From NCBI GenBank assembly GCA_016296065.1, contig JAEDKA010000040.1, positions 1 through 33,734 of the forward strand: a stretch of 33,734 bases of DNA, read 5' to 3'. A model generated the notes under the pieces. That model ran no database searches. It was not told the DNA's origin and saw only the letters and a program-made list of their open reading frames with translations. Of this stretch, positions 16,118-25,397 are shown one piece after another. Numbering within the stretch: position 1 is the stretch's first letter; every line of letters begins with the position of its first letter. The position numbers and the translations under genes were made by a program. This DNA is from Kiritimatiellia bacterium (lineage in GTDB: Bacteria > Verrucomicrobiota > Kiritimatiellia > RFP12 > UBA1067).

Positions 16118-16900
16118 TGGAGGTGTCCGAAGAACGACCAGCGGTTCGTCTAAGATGGCTATCTTCAGATCGCAGAGTTGCCCTCCGAACCAATTCTCAA
16201 TTCTCAATTCTCAATTTTACATTCGTATGTCTGGGATCCAACCGAGCCGGTTGCGACTCGTCCGCTTGTGTGGAACTCTTCAACTCTTCAACCATTCAAC
16301 TTTTCAACTTCCTACTACGTTCACGACGGCAACAAGAACGTGAGCGAGGTCGTCGTGGAGAATGGTGACATCGCGGCTCACTACGGGTACTCGCCGTTCG
16401 GTGCAGTAACCATCCAGTACGGAGCATTCGCCGTGGCGAATCCGTGGCGCTTCTCCAGCGAGTGCGGCGAAGACGACACGGCTACGGTTTACTACAACTA
16501 TCGCCACTACGAGCCGGAGACGGGGAGGTGGAATAGTAGGGACCTTATTGCTGAACGCGGCGGAATCAACATGTATTTGTCTTTAAAGAACTCAATGGAC
16601 ACTGATTGGCTAGGACTTAAGTGCAATGTTGGTGAGATACAGAATAAACAAATTGATTATCAAGTTGCCAAGAAAAATATATACAACGGAATAGACTTAG
16701 ATAGCGCAATCGAATTTAGCCAAGCCTGCAATACTGGTGCAAAGGTATCATTGTGTGGAGGTATTGCGGGAGCAGGAGCCTCATGCGCAGGGGCTTGTGT
16801 TGCCGCAGGGAGCGAAGCTGGAGTGACCGCAGGTGTTACAGGCGGGACTGACGTTTGTGCAGATTATTTAATGGGTAAGGCCTGTAATACGAAAGATTGA
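16118..16900 (+). pseudogene. Orphan RHS 3' end: core fragment with an internal stop plus a different tip
   Basis: From 16118 the sequence aligns with RHS1 from about 13830 on. In frame it reads KNDQRFV, then TAA at 16151–16153 where RHS1 has TAC (Tyr), then DGYLQIA. The rest stays open to 16900: a simple-repeat array, WDPTEPVATRPLVWN, the APFGAV-equivalent SPFGAV, YNYRHYEPETGRW and a degenerate RDLIAE boundary. A roughly 90-residue tip not found in RHS1 or RHS3 follows, rich in Gly, Ala and Cys near its end. There is no signal peptide or shell, so it cannot work alone unless translated from an internal TTG such as 16178. This fits an orphan tip cassette as known in rhs loci: silent until recombination with the full-length gene 1.2 kb upstream. 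No immunity gene follows it before the next promoter element. Confidence 0.8.
16190..16312 (+). repeat. CAATTCT and CAACTCTT simple-sequence arrays in the orphan RHS fragment
   Basis: Near 16190–16220 there are three to four units of TCAATTC type at the position of site 3 in RHS1. At 16275–16312 the CAACTCTT array is identical to site 4 of RHS1. Unit type differs at site 3 although the neighbouring segments are homologous. Confidence 0.7.
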
Positions 16901-16940
16901 CGGAAGTTGAGCTTTTGCTAAAGTTTGCCGCGTCTAATCT

Positions 16941-16994
16941 CCTACAGTTTTGCAGGGGATTTGTAGGAAAATTGTAGGAATTGGATGATAGCAT
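16941..16994 (+). promoter_or_regulatory. Pho-box-like activated promoter element, copy B
   Basis: CCTACAG lies at 16941–16947 and TTGTAGG at 16961–16967 and 16972–16978 (11-bp period). The hexamer TAGCAT is at 16989–16994, at the same distance as the TATA-type hexamers of the other copies, followed by ATTCGCGT. The 20 or so bases before it (AAGTTTGC…GTCTAATCT) also match copy C. The leader to the ATG at 17029 is about 30 bases. Confidence 0.7.
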
Positions 16995-17028
16995 ATTCGC
17001 GTAAAACCACCAGAAAGGGGAAAACGCG

Positions 17029-17616
17029 ATGAAAAAAGCTATCCGGGCCGTATGGCTCTCTGCAATCTGCTGCGCTGCCGCCGGCGAATGCCAGGCTGCG
17101 GGTGTAGCCGTAAGTGACATGCCTGCATGGACATTTGCGGACACGGAAACGTCCACAAACTGCGCGCTTCGGATTGCGCGGAATCCGGTTGAGGACCTAT
17201 CCCTCGTGCTCGAGTTTGCCGGAGGCGAGAGCAACAACGTCGAGGTGGCGTTTGGCTTCGACGCAAACACGAACGGAGTCCTCGACGTCTCGGAGCGTGG
17301 ACTCTCCGTCGGATGGGACTGCGGCGAATGGGTGTTCCGCAGCCTCGGCAGGGAAAGTCTTGTCTGCCCGGCTGCGACTACAAACGCGCAGAAGCGACTC
17401 TGCTTCTCCATGCACGTTTCGGACTATTCCGCCAAATGCATCGCGGCATCCGAGAACGACGTGCCAATAGACTGGGGTGTGGAAAGCGCACCGCCTCAGT
17501 GGGCTTTCGACCCAGGATGGAACATGCTGAGACTTGCCGTGCGCGGAGTTGAATGTCCGTTCGACTCCCTTCGCGCGGCGGTGTCTGTAGACGCGATCAA
17601 GATACGTATTCGGTAA
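17029..17616 (+). CDS. Small secreted protein preceding RHS2
   Basis: The product is 195 aa. AGAAAGGGG lies about 8 bases upstream of the ATG. A Sec signal peptide covers about residues 1–24 (ending CQA|AG or QAA|G). The mature part is beta-rich, has several cysteines and a calcium-loop-like DANTNGVLD segment near residue 84, and ends in a strand-like VDAIKIRIR. I do not recognise the family. It is the first gene of unit B and lies only 12 bp before RHS2, so it is probably a partner, exported with or binding to the RHS2 N-terminal region (inference from position). Codon use is GC-rich like its neighbours. Confidence 0.65.
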   Translation: MKKAIRAVWLSAICCAAAGECQAAGVAVSDMPAWTFADTETSTNCALRIARNPVEDLSLVLEFAGGESNNVEVAFGFDANTNGVLDVSERGLSVGWDCGEWVFRSLGRESLVCPAATTNAQKRLCFSMHVSDYSAKCIAASENDVPIDWGVESAPPQWAFDPGWNMLRLAVRGVECPFDSLRAAVSVDAIKIRIR

Positions 17617-17628
17617 AGGAGGTGCTTC

Positions 17629-20600
17629 ATGAACTCTGTTGCATTGATGTATGTGGGCCTTGCGGCTGTCTCGGTGCTTCTTCCGGCGGCTGTCGTTCTA
17701 TTCCTCCACGATAACAATATCCGTCCGGTGGCGAGGCTTCTCGCACTCTATCGCGGCATGCCGCTCATGGGTAAAGTCGTCGGCGTCGCTTTCGCCGTCC
17801 ATCTGATCGTCTTCGGTTCAGGCAAGGACGGACCGGATTCCACGAACTCCATGCTGCGCGTCGCGCGGCCGCTGCATGACGCATCGTTCGAAAGCGGATT
17901 CTCCGAGGACGAAATATCCGTCGGCTACGCACTCTGGCGCGTCGGGACGAACGAAACATGGTCGTCCTCTGCGCCGGACGGAGCGACGGACGTGGCGCAG
18001 TGGCGAAAGCGTGGTGCCGCTGATGACTGGAGCCATGTCGAAAGCGACGGCATCCCGATTGCGGAGGAGGACGACATGGCGTACATGACTTCATCCGGTG
18101 ACATCGCAGTGGGCGATCTGACGATTTCCTCGTTCACGGTGCGGGCGTCGATAGTTCCGGGCGGAAACCTCTCCGCAGTTCCGGACGCCGGCGGCGGGAG
18201 CGGCGCATGGCACTTGGCCGACGGCTTTGGCGACTTCGCATGCGGATGGGTGAACCTTATGCTCGGACGCTCCACCAATATGCTTGCGTCTGCGGCCGTG
18301 GAGATGTCCCGTGGCGGCGATGTGGCGATACGCTACGACCTCTCGCGTGCCGGAGACGCGGCTGCGGGGTGCACTGCGTCTGTGTCGCGCTGCGGACGCG
18401 AAGTTTCGGCTGGACTTTCATCCAATGTCACGTCGGTCGTATTCTACCGCCTCCGCCCCGAGGATCTCCTCCTTCCCGACCGAGACTGCGACGGACTGTC
18501 GACATGGGAGGAAGTGAACGTCTACCACTCCGATCCGGGTCTTGCCGACTCTGACGGGGACGGAATCCCCGACGGAGAGGAAGTGCTGAACGGAACCGAC
18601 CCTCTCTTCAGGAACGTGCCGGACGCGATGATCCTCGCTCGAGTCGCAGCATCATCGACGAACGAAGCATTCCTGGTGTTTGAATCGATGTCGGAAAATT
18701 CCCTCGAAGCGTCGAAGCTGTGGGATGGATTCGCCGCAGACATTGATACCGTCGAGACGAACCTTCTGTACGAGAGGACGATCAGCATTGACACGTGCGG
18801 CGGATGGCGGCATTTCTTCCTGTCGTCCCGCCCCGACTGCGCCGGTGACTGGGACCTCCGCGGAATGACTCTCGAATGGGAGGACGACGAGGGTGCGTCA
18901 GCTTCGACCGCCGTCTCGCCAGTCGGAGACAGCCTGTATCTGCCTGTCTCGGACGGTGCAGGGTCCGTGACCATCCGGCTCCGCGCGAACGGCCAAAGCG
19001 TCCGCTCGCCGTGCCCCGTGTATCTCCTCGCATACGCACCGGTGATGAATCTTTCCGGATGCGTGTCCGTTAGCGACCCGGTGACGAGCAACGAACTGGC
19101 TGTTGTCGCGATGAGGGACGCGAAACATCCGATCCGCGTGACGTTCGACAGGTCGGCGCGTCCGTCGTCTTCGGCTTTGCACGAGGAGGAGTCCTCCCTC
19201 CCCGGCCTGGCGGACATCGAGTCGCGCTCCGGCGGCAGACTGCGGTTCAGCGGCGACGCATACGGAGGGACTCTCGAGATACTGCGCACGGGAGAGTGCT
19301 TCATTCCGGCGACATGGCCGGGATGCGGTCAGTCGGATACAAATTCCACCGACGGTGCCGTCTGGAGAAAAATGGTGTTGCTCGACCCTTCGATAGACTT
19401 CGGCTCCAGCGAAGAATACTCGCGTTCCTATCTTGTGTACGACCCAGACGGCGACATGTATTCCGTGACGAACAGCTATCCGGTAGACGGCAGATGCCTT
19501 TGGCGGAACTGGATGAAGGGCGTGGACGGTTCGGTAAGCGGCGCCGGCGAGCCGTCCGTGACATCGGGAGCGGACGACCTGCCGTACGTCGACACGCAGT
19601 GCGACGCGGAAGGGGATTCGGCGACGGGATCGGTTGCAGTGTATGGTCAGGTCGTCTGGACCGAAACGGTGGTCCGCTCGTGGCTCGGCCTCTGGGACGA
19701 CGGGATCGCCACGTCCGCAGAGCTGCTGGAGGAACTGGGAGAATGCAATCCTTGCGAGGAGGACTGCTCGGACGGAAACTGCGACGCGGTAGATGGCGCG
19801 TCGTTGGGTTCGGTCAGATTCCGCGTTTCGCTCGGCTCTCCGCGCTTCGGACAGCACAGCGGCTTCGTGTTCTTTGAATCGGATGCCCCCGTGGCGGTCA
19901 CGCCGTCAGCATTCCGGCTTGCCGTGCGCAGCGGAGCGTCCGTCACGGCGATCACAAACGCATCTGGAATTGTCTATTCATGCTTAGACGAGCGCGGACG
20001 AGACCTGACGATAGAGTCCGTCGCGAATGGCGCGCGCGTCATCGCCCGTACGCACGAGACGGGCGCGCTCGAGTACACGTGGGAACTCACGAACGTCGAC
20101 GGGAACCCGGCGCAGGTGCGGGTTCGCCAGATCAGCAGAATCGGAAACATCATGCGCGACGAGACGTATGCATGCGACGACGGAGAGTGGACGTCGACTG
20201 ACAACATAACTGGCGTCCGCGAGAGCGTGTCCCGCGTCGGCGGGCTTGGCGATTCGGACGGCGGTCGCATAACCGAGACGCATACGACTCAGGACGCCGA
20301 AGGAAATGTCGTCTGCCTTGCCGTGACGGAGTCCGAGCGGATCGGCATCGGCGTGAACGCCGTACTTCGCCAGACGTACCTCTCGGAGTCCACGGGCTTC
20401 GCCTCGCGCTGGCGTCGCGCCGAGTACTGGGACGATGCGGCGCACCGCGCAAGGCACGGTAAGGTGCGGCTCCTCTACGGCAACAGCATCGCATGGTCGT
20501 ACCACGACTACGACGAGAACGGATTCGAGACTCTGCGCGTAGAGCAGCGCAACGGGTCGCCCAGGCCGCAGGCGTTTCCACGGCTCGTTGCCGGAGAGCT

Positions 20601-23600
20601 GATCGGCACCGAGTGGATTGCCGACGCGTGGATCACTGTATTCGACTATGCGCCAGCAGCGGGCGACGACTGTGCGCCGGAGGACGCAGGTCGCTGCAGG
20701 CGAGAGACGAGGTATGTCGTCCATTCGGGATTGCCTCTCTGCATCGGGCGCAGATGGCACCGCTACACGCACGTCGCGCACGGCGGACTGCCGTGCTTGA
20801 AGCGCGAGACGTGGAGGGCATCGGGTCCGTCGGCGGAACGCGGCGACGCCGGCAACGCCTATTCGTGGGAGACGACCCTCAGCGAGACCGCGCAGGGCGT
20901 CCCGCTTGTCCTTCGCGGACGCACCGCGTCGCTGTTTGACGAGAACGGTGTCCTGGAAAGCCACGTCTTCGGGATGCAGGGCGGATGCGTGACGGATTCG
21001 ACGCACCGCGAATACGATGGAACGCCGTTCGCTACATACGGCGTGACGGAAATGGACGCCACGCACGGGAACGTGCTCCGCACTGCCACATGCATCGAAG
21101 GAAACGGTGCCGTCGTGGAAGAGACGGTTTCCACCTACGACGAGAAGAACAGGCTGAGGTCATCCGCATTCCTGGACGGGACCTCGCTAACGAACGCGTA
21201 TTCGTGCTGCCGGCTGCTGTGGTCCGAGGACAGGCGCGGGCGCAGGACGCTGCGCTCGGCAGTCACCGGCGAGGACAGGCTCTATTATGCCGAGGAGGAT
21301 GTCTGGCTTCGCGGCCTTTCTACGAACGGTGCGCACAGGGTCACGCAGCATTTCATGGACGGGTTCGGACGCGAGACGAACGTCGTCGTGTACGTTGCGG
21401 AGACTGCGGGAGAGGCGACGAACCGAACTGCCTCGGCAGGGCGCGTCGAAAGCCAGTCGACTACGGCCTATCCGTACGGCGGCTCGGACTATGTTGAAAC
21501 GGTCGACGAGCGCGGATTGCGCACCGTGACCTGGACGACTGAGCATGACGACAGGACGGAATCCGTCGAGAGGAAGTATGAAGGCTCCTCGTCCGACTGG
21601 TCCCTCGAGAGGGTGACGACGCGCTTGCGCGGCGGATGCACCGTGGCCGAGAGGAGATGGGACGACAAGTGGGTGCGCGAGTATTCAGCCGCAGGCTACA
21701 GTCCGACAGGATGCGCCGTCCGATACGACGTCACGGAATCCTCCGACTGCGGCGTCGTGACGAACAGGATCGTGCGCTCAGACTTCCTCGGACGAACGGT
21801 GCTCGTTGAAACGCCGACCGGCGATACCGCCACAACGTACCTCGGCTCCAGCGGACGCGTGGACGCGACCGTGTTCTCCGCCGGCGATGTTTCGCGTACG
21901 ACTTCGGCGGTCTACGATGCGCGGGGCGAGAGGGTCGGCGGGACGTCCGATGGAGTGACTACGAGGAAGGATGTCGCCTACGTCGACGAAGGCACTGGCG
22001 TATGGTGGCGCGTTGAGCGCAAGGCCATGATCGGGAGCGTTACGAACTCGGTTGCGGAAACAAGGACGCAGCTGACCGGACTTGGCGCCGGCAGTGTCGT
22101 CTCGCGCGTTGTCTCGATCTCGCCGGATGGCGCTGTGTCCGAGGCGGTAGAATCGTTCGGAGCCGTGCCGGGCGAGCGCGTGACCGTCGAGAGCAATTCC
22201 CTGGCGGGCGCAAGCGTCCGCAGGTCGCAGTTCGGGGTGACAACCGAGACGTCGGGGAATGGCGGTGCGCATCTGCTTTCATACGACGCATTCGGGCGAA
22301 ACGTGGCGGTGTCGCGGCAGAATGGGCTCCGCGAGCGCGCGTACGAATATGATTTGTCGGGTGGTCTCGTCGCGGCGCATTCATGCACGAACGCGGACTC
22401 CTTTGTTACCGAGCGGTACGGATACGACTCATTCGGGCGGAAAACGATTGTCGTCGATGCGCTCGGCGGAGCGGTGACAACGCGCTACGACGTCGTCGGG
22501 AACGTTCTCGAACGCTCTGGAGCCGTCCAGCCGGCAAGGTATACTTACGACACTGCCGGGCGCCGCACCTCCCTCTCGACGACGCGAGATGGTATAATAT
22601 GGGACGTGACGAGATGGAGCTATGATCCGGAAACCGGGGCGTGTACGGCGAAGCGGTACGCGGACGGCTCGCTGTCGTCGTATTCGCGCGCTGCCGACGG
22701 CTCTGTGGTCCGCGAGACCAATGCGTCGGGAACATGGCAGTCCTTCGTCCACGATTCCGCAGGACGCCTCGCGGGCGTGTCAACGGGCGAAGGGGGTTGG
22801 AGCGCCTCGTTTGAATATGACGAGTTCGGGCGTGTTTCTTCCGCCTCCAACGATGTCGCATTCTGCGCCTACGCGCGTCATTCCGGTGGAGTCGCGACGA
22901 ACGAGTTCATGTCCGTCGGCACGAACACGGCGGTATACGTCCGTGCCGTGGACGGCTTCGGGAGGGTGAGCGGACGCGGATTCGACGGTGGTTCGTGGCA
23001 GACGATAGAGTACGACGCTGGCGGCAGGGTGTCGCGCGTCTCGAACGATGTCGCGTCCGTCGCATACTCGTACTCGGAGGACGGATGGGACGAAGGGTGG
23101 ACGACGGTCCTGTCCGGGGGCGTTGCCGTCCGACGTCAGGTCGTGCGTGACGTGTTCCGTCCTGAACTCGTCGTTGCCGTCACGAATTTCGTCAACGGCC
23201 TGGCAGTAGACGGATATTCCTATTCGCGGGATGCGGCCGGGCGGATCGTCGGACGCAACGACAGCGTGTTTGTCCGCGACGAGGCGGGACGGATAACGTC
23301 CGCCGGACCGCTCGGATACTCCTACGACCAGGCGGGCAATTTCCTTTCGCTTGCGTGCGGGACAAACGTGCTGCCGTGCGCGGCCAACGGACTGAACCAG
23401 TGCATGTCGTTCGGAGGGGACGACGTCGTGTTTGACGCGGACGGATGTGTCGCATCGTTTGACGGCATTTCGTTCGGATACGATTCCGCGCTGCGGCTGA
23501 GCTCAGCGTCGGACCTGGGCGGGCAGCTTGCGGTCTTTTCTTACGATGCCCTTGGGCGCCGCGCGAAAAGGGAGTCCGCGTCAGGAACGTCGGCGTTCTT

Positions 23601-24636
23601 CTACGACGGGCTGGCCCTGGTGCGCGAGGTGAGGTCCGATGGGGACGGGATCGTTGGCGTTGACGAATACTGCTGGGGACGGGACGAGTCGGGCACGCTC
23701 TGGGGAGCCGGCGGCGTCGGGGGGCTGGTGTGCATTGTACATGACGGCGCGGCGTATGTTCCGCTGTACGACGCGCTTGGGAACATTACAGCCTACGTCG
23801 ATTCGGCGGGCGACGTCGTTGCGCGCTATTCCTACGGCGCATTCGGGAACGTCGTCTCCTCCGCCGGAGCGCAGGCGTCGGAATTCCGCTTCGGCTTTTC
23901 GACGAAGTACATGGACGACGCGACAGGGCTTCTGCTCTATGAATACAGATGCTATTCGCCAGCTCTCGGCCGCTGGATGACGCGCGACCCGCTCGGAGAG
24001 GATGGAGGCGAAAACCTGTACGCCTTCTGCGGGAACGATCCCGTCGGCAAATACGACGCCCTCGGGCTTTCGACGGAAGTTCCGCTGATTCTTCCTGATC
24101 CGAGAAATCTGTGGAAGGCGTTTTCGGTTCTCTACTTCCGCGCGACGATGAACTGGTACTTCTCCGCGACGCTCCTAGAGATGTCGATAGACGGCACCCG
24201 CCGCACGTCTCCGGAGGTTTTCCCGGACGGGTCCGCTGAGGCGTCTAGGATACTCGCCTCGGAAGACTACAGGCGGGAGGTTCGCCGCATCATAAGGTCG
24301 CTCCCGGCAGGGATGAACAGAGTCGATGAATCGGGTGTGGTGGAGTTCACGTCGGGCGATCTCTACGCCGCAGCCCATCGTGCGGACATAGTGTTTGACG
24401 GGTATGTATGCAGGCCGATAATAGGCGCGGACCGTGTCGCCCTCAACGTCACGGTATCCGACACTTACGACTTCGAGTGGTGGGGTCTATCCGACGCGAG
24501 GCGCAACAACAGTCTACCCGCGGGGATACTGATCATGGTCGGCAACAACCTGGCGTACCTCGACCAGTGCGTTGGATACATCAGGCCCTTCAGGTGGGAG
24601 GCGCACTTCAAGGATTCCGGGAGGTACACGCGATGA
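17629..24636 (+). CDS. RHS/YD-repeat protein RHS2 with two N-terminal membrane helices
   Basis: The product is 2335 aa, preceded by a strong ribosome site (AAAGGAGGTG). In place of a cleavable signal it has two hydrophobic helices (about residues 3–27 and 44–63). A beta-rich region follows, then two TSP3-like calcium repeats (about 284–330), further beta domains, and a long YD-repeat shell from roughly residue 900 to 2100. The RHS core boundary is at about 2115–2148 (GRWMTRDPLGEDGGENLYAF…DALGL). The tip (about 2149–2335) contains VSDTYDFEWW and NNLAYLDQCVG-type motifs; I cannot assign a catalytic function. Unlike RHS1 and RHS3 the tip has the same GC-rich composition as the shell, and there are no CAACT-type arrays, so it shows no sign of recent tip exchange. 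The stop overlaps the next ATG (ATGA). Confidence 0.85.
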   Translation: MNSVALMYVGLAAVSVLLPAAVVLFLHDNNIRPVARLLALYRGMPLMGKVVGVAFAVHLIVFGSGKDGPDSTNSMLRVARPLHDASFESGFSEDEISVGYALWRVGTNETWSSSAPDGATDVAQWRKRGAADDWSHVESDGIPIAEEDDMAYMTSSGDIAVGDLTISSFTVRASIVPGGNLSAVPDAGGGSGAWHLADGFGDFACGWVNLMLGRSTNMLASAAVEMSRGGDVAIRYDLSRAGDAAAGCTASVSRCGREVSAGLSSNVTSVVFYRLRPEDLLLPDRDCDGLSTWEEVNVYHSDPGLADSDGDGIPDGEEVLNGTDPLFRNVPDAMILARVAASSTNEAFLVFESMSENSLEASKLWDGFAADIDTVETNLLYERTISIDTCGGWRHFFLSSRPDCAGDWDLRGMTLEWEDDEGASASTAVSPVGDSLYLPVSDGAGSVTIRLRANGQSVRSPCPVYLLAYAPVMNLSGCVSVSDPVTSNELAVVAMRDAKHPIRVTFDRSARPSSSALHEEESSLPGLADIESRSGGRLRFSGDAYGGTLEILRTGECFIPATWPGCGQSDTNSTDGAVWRKMVLLDPSIDFGSSEEYSRSYLVYDPDGDMYSVTNSYPVDGRCLWRNWMKGVDGSVSGAGEPSVTSGADDLPYVDTQCDAEGDSATGSVAVYGQVVWTETVVRSWLGLWDDGIATSAELLEELGECNPCEEDCSDGNCDAVDGASLGSVRFRVSLGSPRFGQHSGFVFFESDAPVAVTPSAFRLAVRSGASVTAITNASGIVYSCLDERGRDLTIESVANGARVIARTHETGALEYTWELTNVDGNPAQVRVRQISRIGNIMRDETYACDDGEWTSTDNITGVRESVSRVGGLGDSDGGRITETHTTQDAEGNVVCLAVTESERIGIGVNAVLRQTYLSESTGFASRWRRAEYWDDAAHRARHGKVRLLYGNSIAWSYHDYDENGFETLRVEQRNGSPRPQAFPRLVAGELIGTEWIADAWITVFDYAPAAGDDCAPEDAGRCRRETRYVVHSGLPLCIGRRWHRYTHVAHGGLPCLKRETWRASGPSAERGDAGNAYSWETTLSETAQGVPLVLRGRTASLFDENGVLESHVFGMQGGCVTDSTHREYDGTPFATYGVTEMDATHGNVLRTATCIEGNGAVVEETVSTYDEKNRLRSSAFLDGTSLTNAYSCCRLLWSEDRRGRRTLRSAVTGEDRLYYAEEDVWLRGLSTNGAHRVTQHFMDGFGRETNVVVYVAETAGEATNRTASAGRVESQSTTAYPYGGSDYVETVDERGLRTVTWTTEHDDRTESVERKYEGSSSDWSLERVTTRLRGGCTVAERRWDDKWVREYSAAGYSPTGCAVRYDVTESSDCGVVTNRIVRSDFLGRTVLVETPTGDTATTYLGSSGRVDATVFSAGDVSRTTSAVYDARGERVGGTSDGVTTRKDVAYVDEGTGVWWRVERKAMIGSVTNSVAETRTQLTGLGAGSVVSRVVSISPDGAVSEAVESFGAVPGERVTVESNSLAGASVRRSQFGVTTETSGNGGAHLLSYDAFGRNVAVSRQNGLRERAYEYDLSGGLVAAHSCTNADSFVTERYGYDSFGRKTIVVDALGGAVTTRYDVVGNVLERSGAVQPARYTYDTAGRRTSLSTTRDGIIWDVTRWSYDPETGACTAKRYADGSLSSYSRAADGSVVRETNASGTWQSFVHDSAGRLAGVSTGEGGWSASFEYDEFGRVSSASNDVAFCAYARHSGGVATNEFMSVGTNTAVYVRAVDGFGRVSGRGFDGGSWQTIEYDAGGRVSRVSNDVASVAYSYSEDGWDEGWTTVLSGGVAVRRQVVRDVFRPELVVAVTNFVNGLAVDGYSYSRDAAGRIVGRNDSVFVRDEAGRITSAGPLGYSYDQAGNFLSLACGTNVLPCAANGLNQCMSFGGDDVVFDADGCVASFDGISFGYDSALRLSSASDLGGQLAVFSYDALGRRAKRESASGTSAFFYDGLALVREVRSDGDGIVGVDEYCWGRDESGTLWGAGGVGGLVCIVHDGAAYVPLYDALGNITAYVDSAGDVVARYSYGAFGNVVSSAGAQASEFRFGFSTKYMDDATGLLLYEYRCYSPALGRWMTRDPLGEDGGENLYAFCGNDPVGKYDALGLSTEVPLILPDPRNLWKAFSVLYFRATMNWYFSATLLEMSIDGTRRTSPEVFPDGSAEASRILASEDYRREVRRIIRSLPAGMNRVDESGVVEFTSGDLYAAAHRADIVFDGYVCRPIIGADRVALNVTVSDTYDFEWWGLSDARRNNSLPAGILIMVGNNLAYLDQCVGYIRPFRWEAHFKDSGRYTR

Positions 24637-25397
24637 AGGCATCGAGATTGTTTAGGGCGGCAGGCTGGATGCTGGAGCGCAGGCCCTGGCTTCCCGGCGC
24701 GGTTTTCCTTGCGACACTCATGCTGGCGCTGCTGTCCGCGGTCCTGCTTTTGGCGAACGTGTGCGATTCGCCTTATCGGTTTTTGCCGGAATTCCCCGAC
24801 AGGCTGATCGTGTTCCTCGGCGACTCGGCTGCTCTTCTCGCCTATTTCACGGCGCCGAAGATAGCTGTCGTCATGATCGCGATTCCAGTCGTGATGATCT
24901 GCTTCGGGCGTTTCCGGGCAGCCGGCCTGAAGATGCTTGTGGCGTCGTTATGCTCGCTGCTTGCCGGGCTGCTGATCTACGCGGCGATCTTCGTCGTAGG
25001 GCTTCTTGCGCTGAGCACGGGCCAGACGGAGGTCGCCGAGGCGAACCTTGCGCGCAGGGCCGAGGCAGAAAGCAGGGGAGAGGCAAACTATGTCCGAAAG
25101 GCTGTCATGCCCCTGCGTCAGATGGTGTGGACATTCGCCGGCGGCCGCTATCGAATATCCCGCGAAGGAGACGACGATGGCTCGGAATACTACTGGCTTG
25201 TCGACGAATGGGCGCGTTATGACTGTTTTTCGCGTCGTTGGAATGGCCGCGTCTTGTTGTATGACGTGGCGCGTTGGGATGAAGGCAAGGGCTGGCTGTA
25301 TTTGGAGACTCTCAACGGCAAGTGCTATGAGCTGGAGTTCGCGACGGGGAAGCTTACAGAGCGAAAGACAAGAAAAAAAGAGGAGGAGGGGAAATGA
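24633..25397 (+). CDS. Polytopic membrane protein coupled to RHS2, immunity candidate
   Basis: The product is 254 aa. The ATG at 24633 overlaps the RHS2 stop (ATGA), so translation is coupled; the frame is open upstream, but that part is antisense-like shadow of RHS2. Hydrophobic helices lie near residues 22–43, 74–91 and 98–126, with a weaker one near 57–71. A soluble C-terminal domain (about 130–254) contains a strand-rich segment (GGRYRISREG…EYYWLVDEWARYD) and a lysine/glutamate-rich end. I do not recognise the family. Position directly after an RHS tip makes it an immunity candidate. It is in turn ATGA-coupled to a response regulator, so it could instead be a signal-input membrane component of that two-component system. 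Confidence 0.6.
   Translation: MKASRLFRAAGWMLERRPWLPGAVFLATLMLALLSAVLLLANVCDSPYRFLPEFPDRLIVFLGDSAALLAYFTAPKIAVVMIAIPVVMICFGRFRAAGLKMLVASLCSLLAGLLIYAAIFVVGLLALSTGQTEVAEANLARRAEAESRGEANYVRKAVMPLRQMVWTFAGGRYRISREGDDDGSEYYWLVDEWARYDCFSRRWNGRVLLYDVARWDEGKGWLYLETLNGKCYELEFATGKLTERKTRKKEEEGK

Noticed and set aside
16118..16900. Insertion sequence as cause of the duplicated RHS 3' end
   Set aside because: I found no transposase frame, terminal inverted repeats or target duplication around the fragment; homologous tip-cassette duplication explains it better.
22580..22610. TATAAT-like hexamer inside RHS2
   Set aside because: It has no -35 partner or repeat element and lies in the middle of a coding frame, so it is probably chance.
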